5,761 nt of DNA, from NCBI GenBank assembly GCA_035292625.1, contig DATDPS010000002.1, positions 1-5,761 of the forward strand. The letters run 5' to 3'. The position numbers were made by a program, and so were the translations under genes. A model generated the notes under the pieces. It was given only the letters and a program-made list of their open reading frames with translations. It was not told the origin of the DNA and made no database searches. This document shows, piece by piece, positions 5,280-5,761 of the stretch. Each line of letters opens with the position of its first letter. The first letter of the stretch is position 1. This DNA is from SHZL01 sp035292625 (GTDB lineage Bacteria > Pseudomonadota > Gammaproteobacteria > Xanthomonadales > SZUA-36).

Positions 5280-5761
5280 ATGAGCCTGTTTGAGGAACTC
5301 AAACGCCGCAACGTCTTTAAAGTGGGCGCTGCCTACGTGGTGATGGCCTGGCTGCTGGCCCAGGGCGTGGACGTATTCCTGGAGAATTTCGGCGCGCCCG
5401 AATGGGTCATCAAGACGGTGCTGTTGCTGCTGGTGGCTGGCTTTCCCCTTGCCTTGTTCTTCGCCTGGGCCTTCGAACTCACTCCGGAAGGACTGAAGAA
5501 AGAGAAGGATGTGGACCGGAGCCAGTCCATCACCCACGAAACCGGACGCAAACTGGACTTCTTCATCATTGGTGTCCTGCTGCTTGCACTGGGTTACTTC
5601 GCCTGGGACAAGTTTGCTTCCGCACCCGAGGACGTCATGCCGGCTGACGCCGCAAGCTCCGCCGCTGCTACAGTGCCTGCGGAAAAATCCATCGCCGTGC
5701 TGCCCTTCGTCAATATGTCATCCGACCCGGAGCAGGAGTATTTCTCCGACGGGATTTCCGA
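5280..5761 (+). CDS. Membrane-anchored TolB/FlgO-like domain and TPR-type paralog, N-terminal part (3' end outside window)
   Basis: The frame is open from ATG 5280 to the window edge (160 full codons). It begins MSLFEELKRRNVFKVGAAYVV, has hydrophobic segments at ~16-34, 42-65 and 94-109, and carries the invariant basic loop ELTPEGLKKEKDVDR (66-80). After a linker rich in Ala and Ser (112-134), the TolB/FlgO-like domain starts: KSIAVLPFVNMSS, EYFSDGIS, where the window ends. A TPR region downstream is expected by analogy, not seen. An in-frame ATG at 5274 is the only other upstream start before a stop (5262-5264). 5280 is preferred because the paralogs start MSxFEELKRRN and because GGA at 5268-5270 is better spaced for it. 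The gene lies 22 bp after the 722-aa gene, consistent with one operon. Its linker carries a sequence resembling a decayed copy of the palindromic repeat found in the 750-aa gene. Confidence 0.95.
   Translation, partial: MSLFEELKRRNVFKVGAAYVVMAWLLAQGVDVFLENFGAPEWVIKTVLLLLVAGFPLALFFAWAFELTPEGLKKEKDVDRSQSITHETGRKLDFFIIGVLLLALGYFAWDKFASAPEDVMPADAASSAAATVPAEKSIAVLPFVNMSSDPEQEYFSDGIS
5631..5660. repeat. Possible decayed copy of the REP-like repeat
   Basis: Aligned without gaps to 898-927, 22 of 30 bases are identical, and 19 of the first 22 (GACGTCAT.CCGGC..ACGCCG). The inverted repeat is lost: the right half reads CGCCGCAAG instead of CGCCGGAAT. It encodes DVMPADAAS against DVIPANAGI in the 750-aa paralog, at the matching residue (119 against 118). 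Either the repeat arrived before the two genes duplicated and has decayed here, or ordinary coding similarity produces the match. Confidence 0.4.

Noticed and set aside
4469..5311. 280-codon open frame on the minus strand
   Set aside because: It lies entirely against the 722-aa gene and the start of the next one, its translation resembles nothing I recognise, and the + strand frame has clear family homology. Long antisense frames are expected in GC-rich genes.
1..5761. tRNA, rRNA, CRISPR array, transposase gene or prophage genes
   Set aside because: No cloverleaf, repeat-spacer pattern or transposase/integrase motif was seen; the coding space is filled by the array.

Overview
The window holds part of a tandem array of paralogous genes, all on the + strand. 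Each intact start encodes the same architecture: a short basic N-terminus, three predicted membrane helices in the first ~110 residues, a variable linker, a TolB/FlgO-like domain (the COG5616-type 'TolB amino-terminal domain'), then a long tetratricopeptide-repeat (TPR) region. The GC-rich codon use, the ATGA-type gene junction and the types of palindromic dispersed repeat suggest a Gammaproteobacterium or a related proteobacterium. This is inference, since no taxonomic marker gene is present.

Layout: 2-553 is the C-terminal part of a first TPR protein. It overlaps by four bases (ATGA) the second gene, 550-2802 (750 aa). A 286-bp gap (2803-3088) follows. It is not empty: it holds a 54-codon relic at 2864-3028 that begins like the family N-terminus and jumps directly into a TPR-like helix, then a weak terminator-like hairpin and a possible promoter. 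The third gene is 3089-5257 (722 aa). The fourth starts at 5280, 22 bp later, and runs off the right edge (160 codons visible). The array therefore has four members plus one collapsed member, and may continue on both sides.

The most notable signal is in the linker between the third membrane helix and the TolB-like domain. In gene 2 this linker contains, in frame, a REP-like palindromic repeat (901-927, translated VIPANAGIQ). In gene 3 the same linker position (residue ~118) contains an unrelated 75-bp element with perfect 21-bp inverted arms (3442-3516). Gene 4 has a sequence at the same place that looks like a decayed copy of the gene 2 repeat (5631-5660). The linker thus appears to be a tolerated, frame-preserving landing site for small non-autonomous palindromic elements.

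How the genes work together: topology rules place the TolB-like and TPR parts in the periplasm and leave a nearly invariant basic loop (ELTPEGLKKEKDVDR) in the cytoplasm. The membrane module and TolB-like domain are conserved between paralogs while the TPR regions diverge. This fits a set of envelope proteins sharing one inner-membrane/cytoplasmic partner but binding different periplasmic ligands. That role is inferred; no biochemical function is visible in the sequence.
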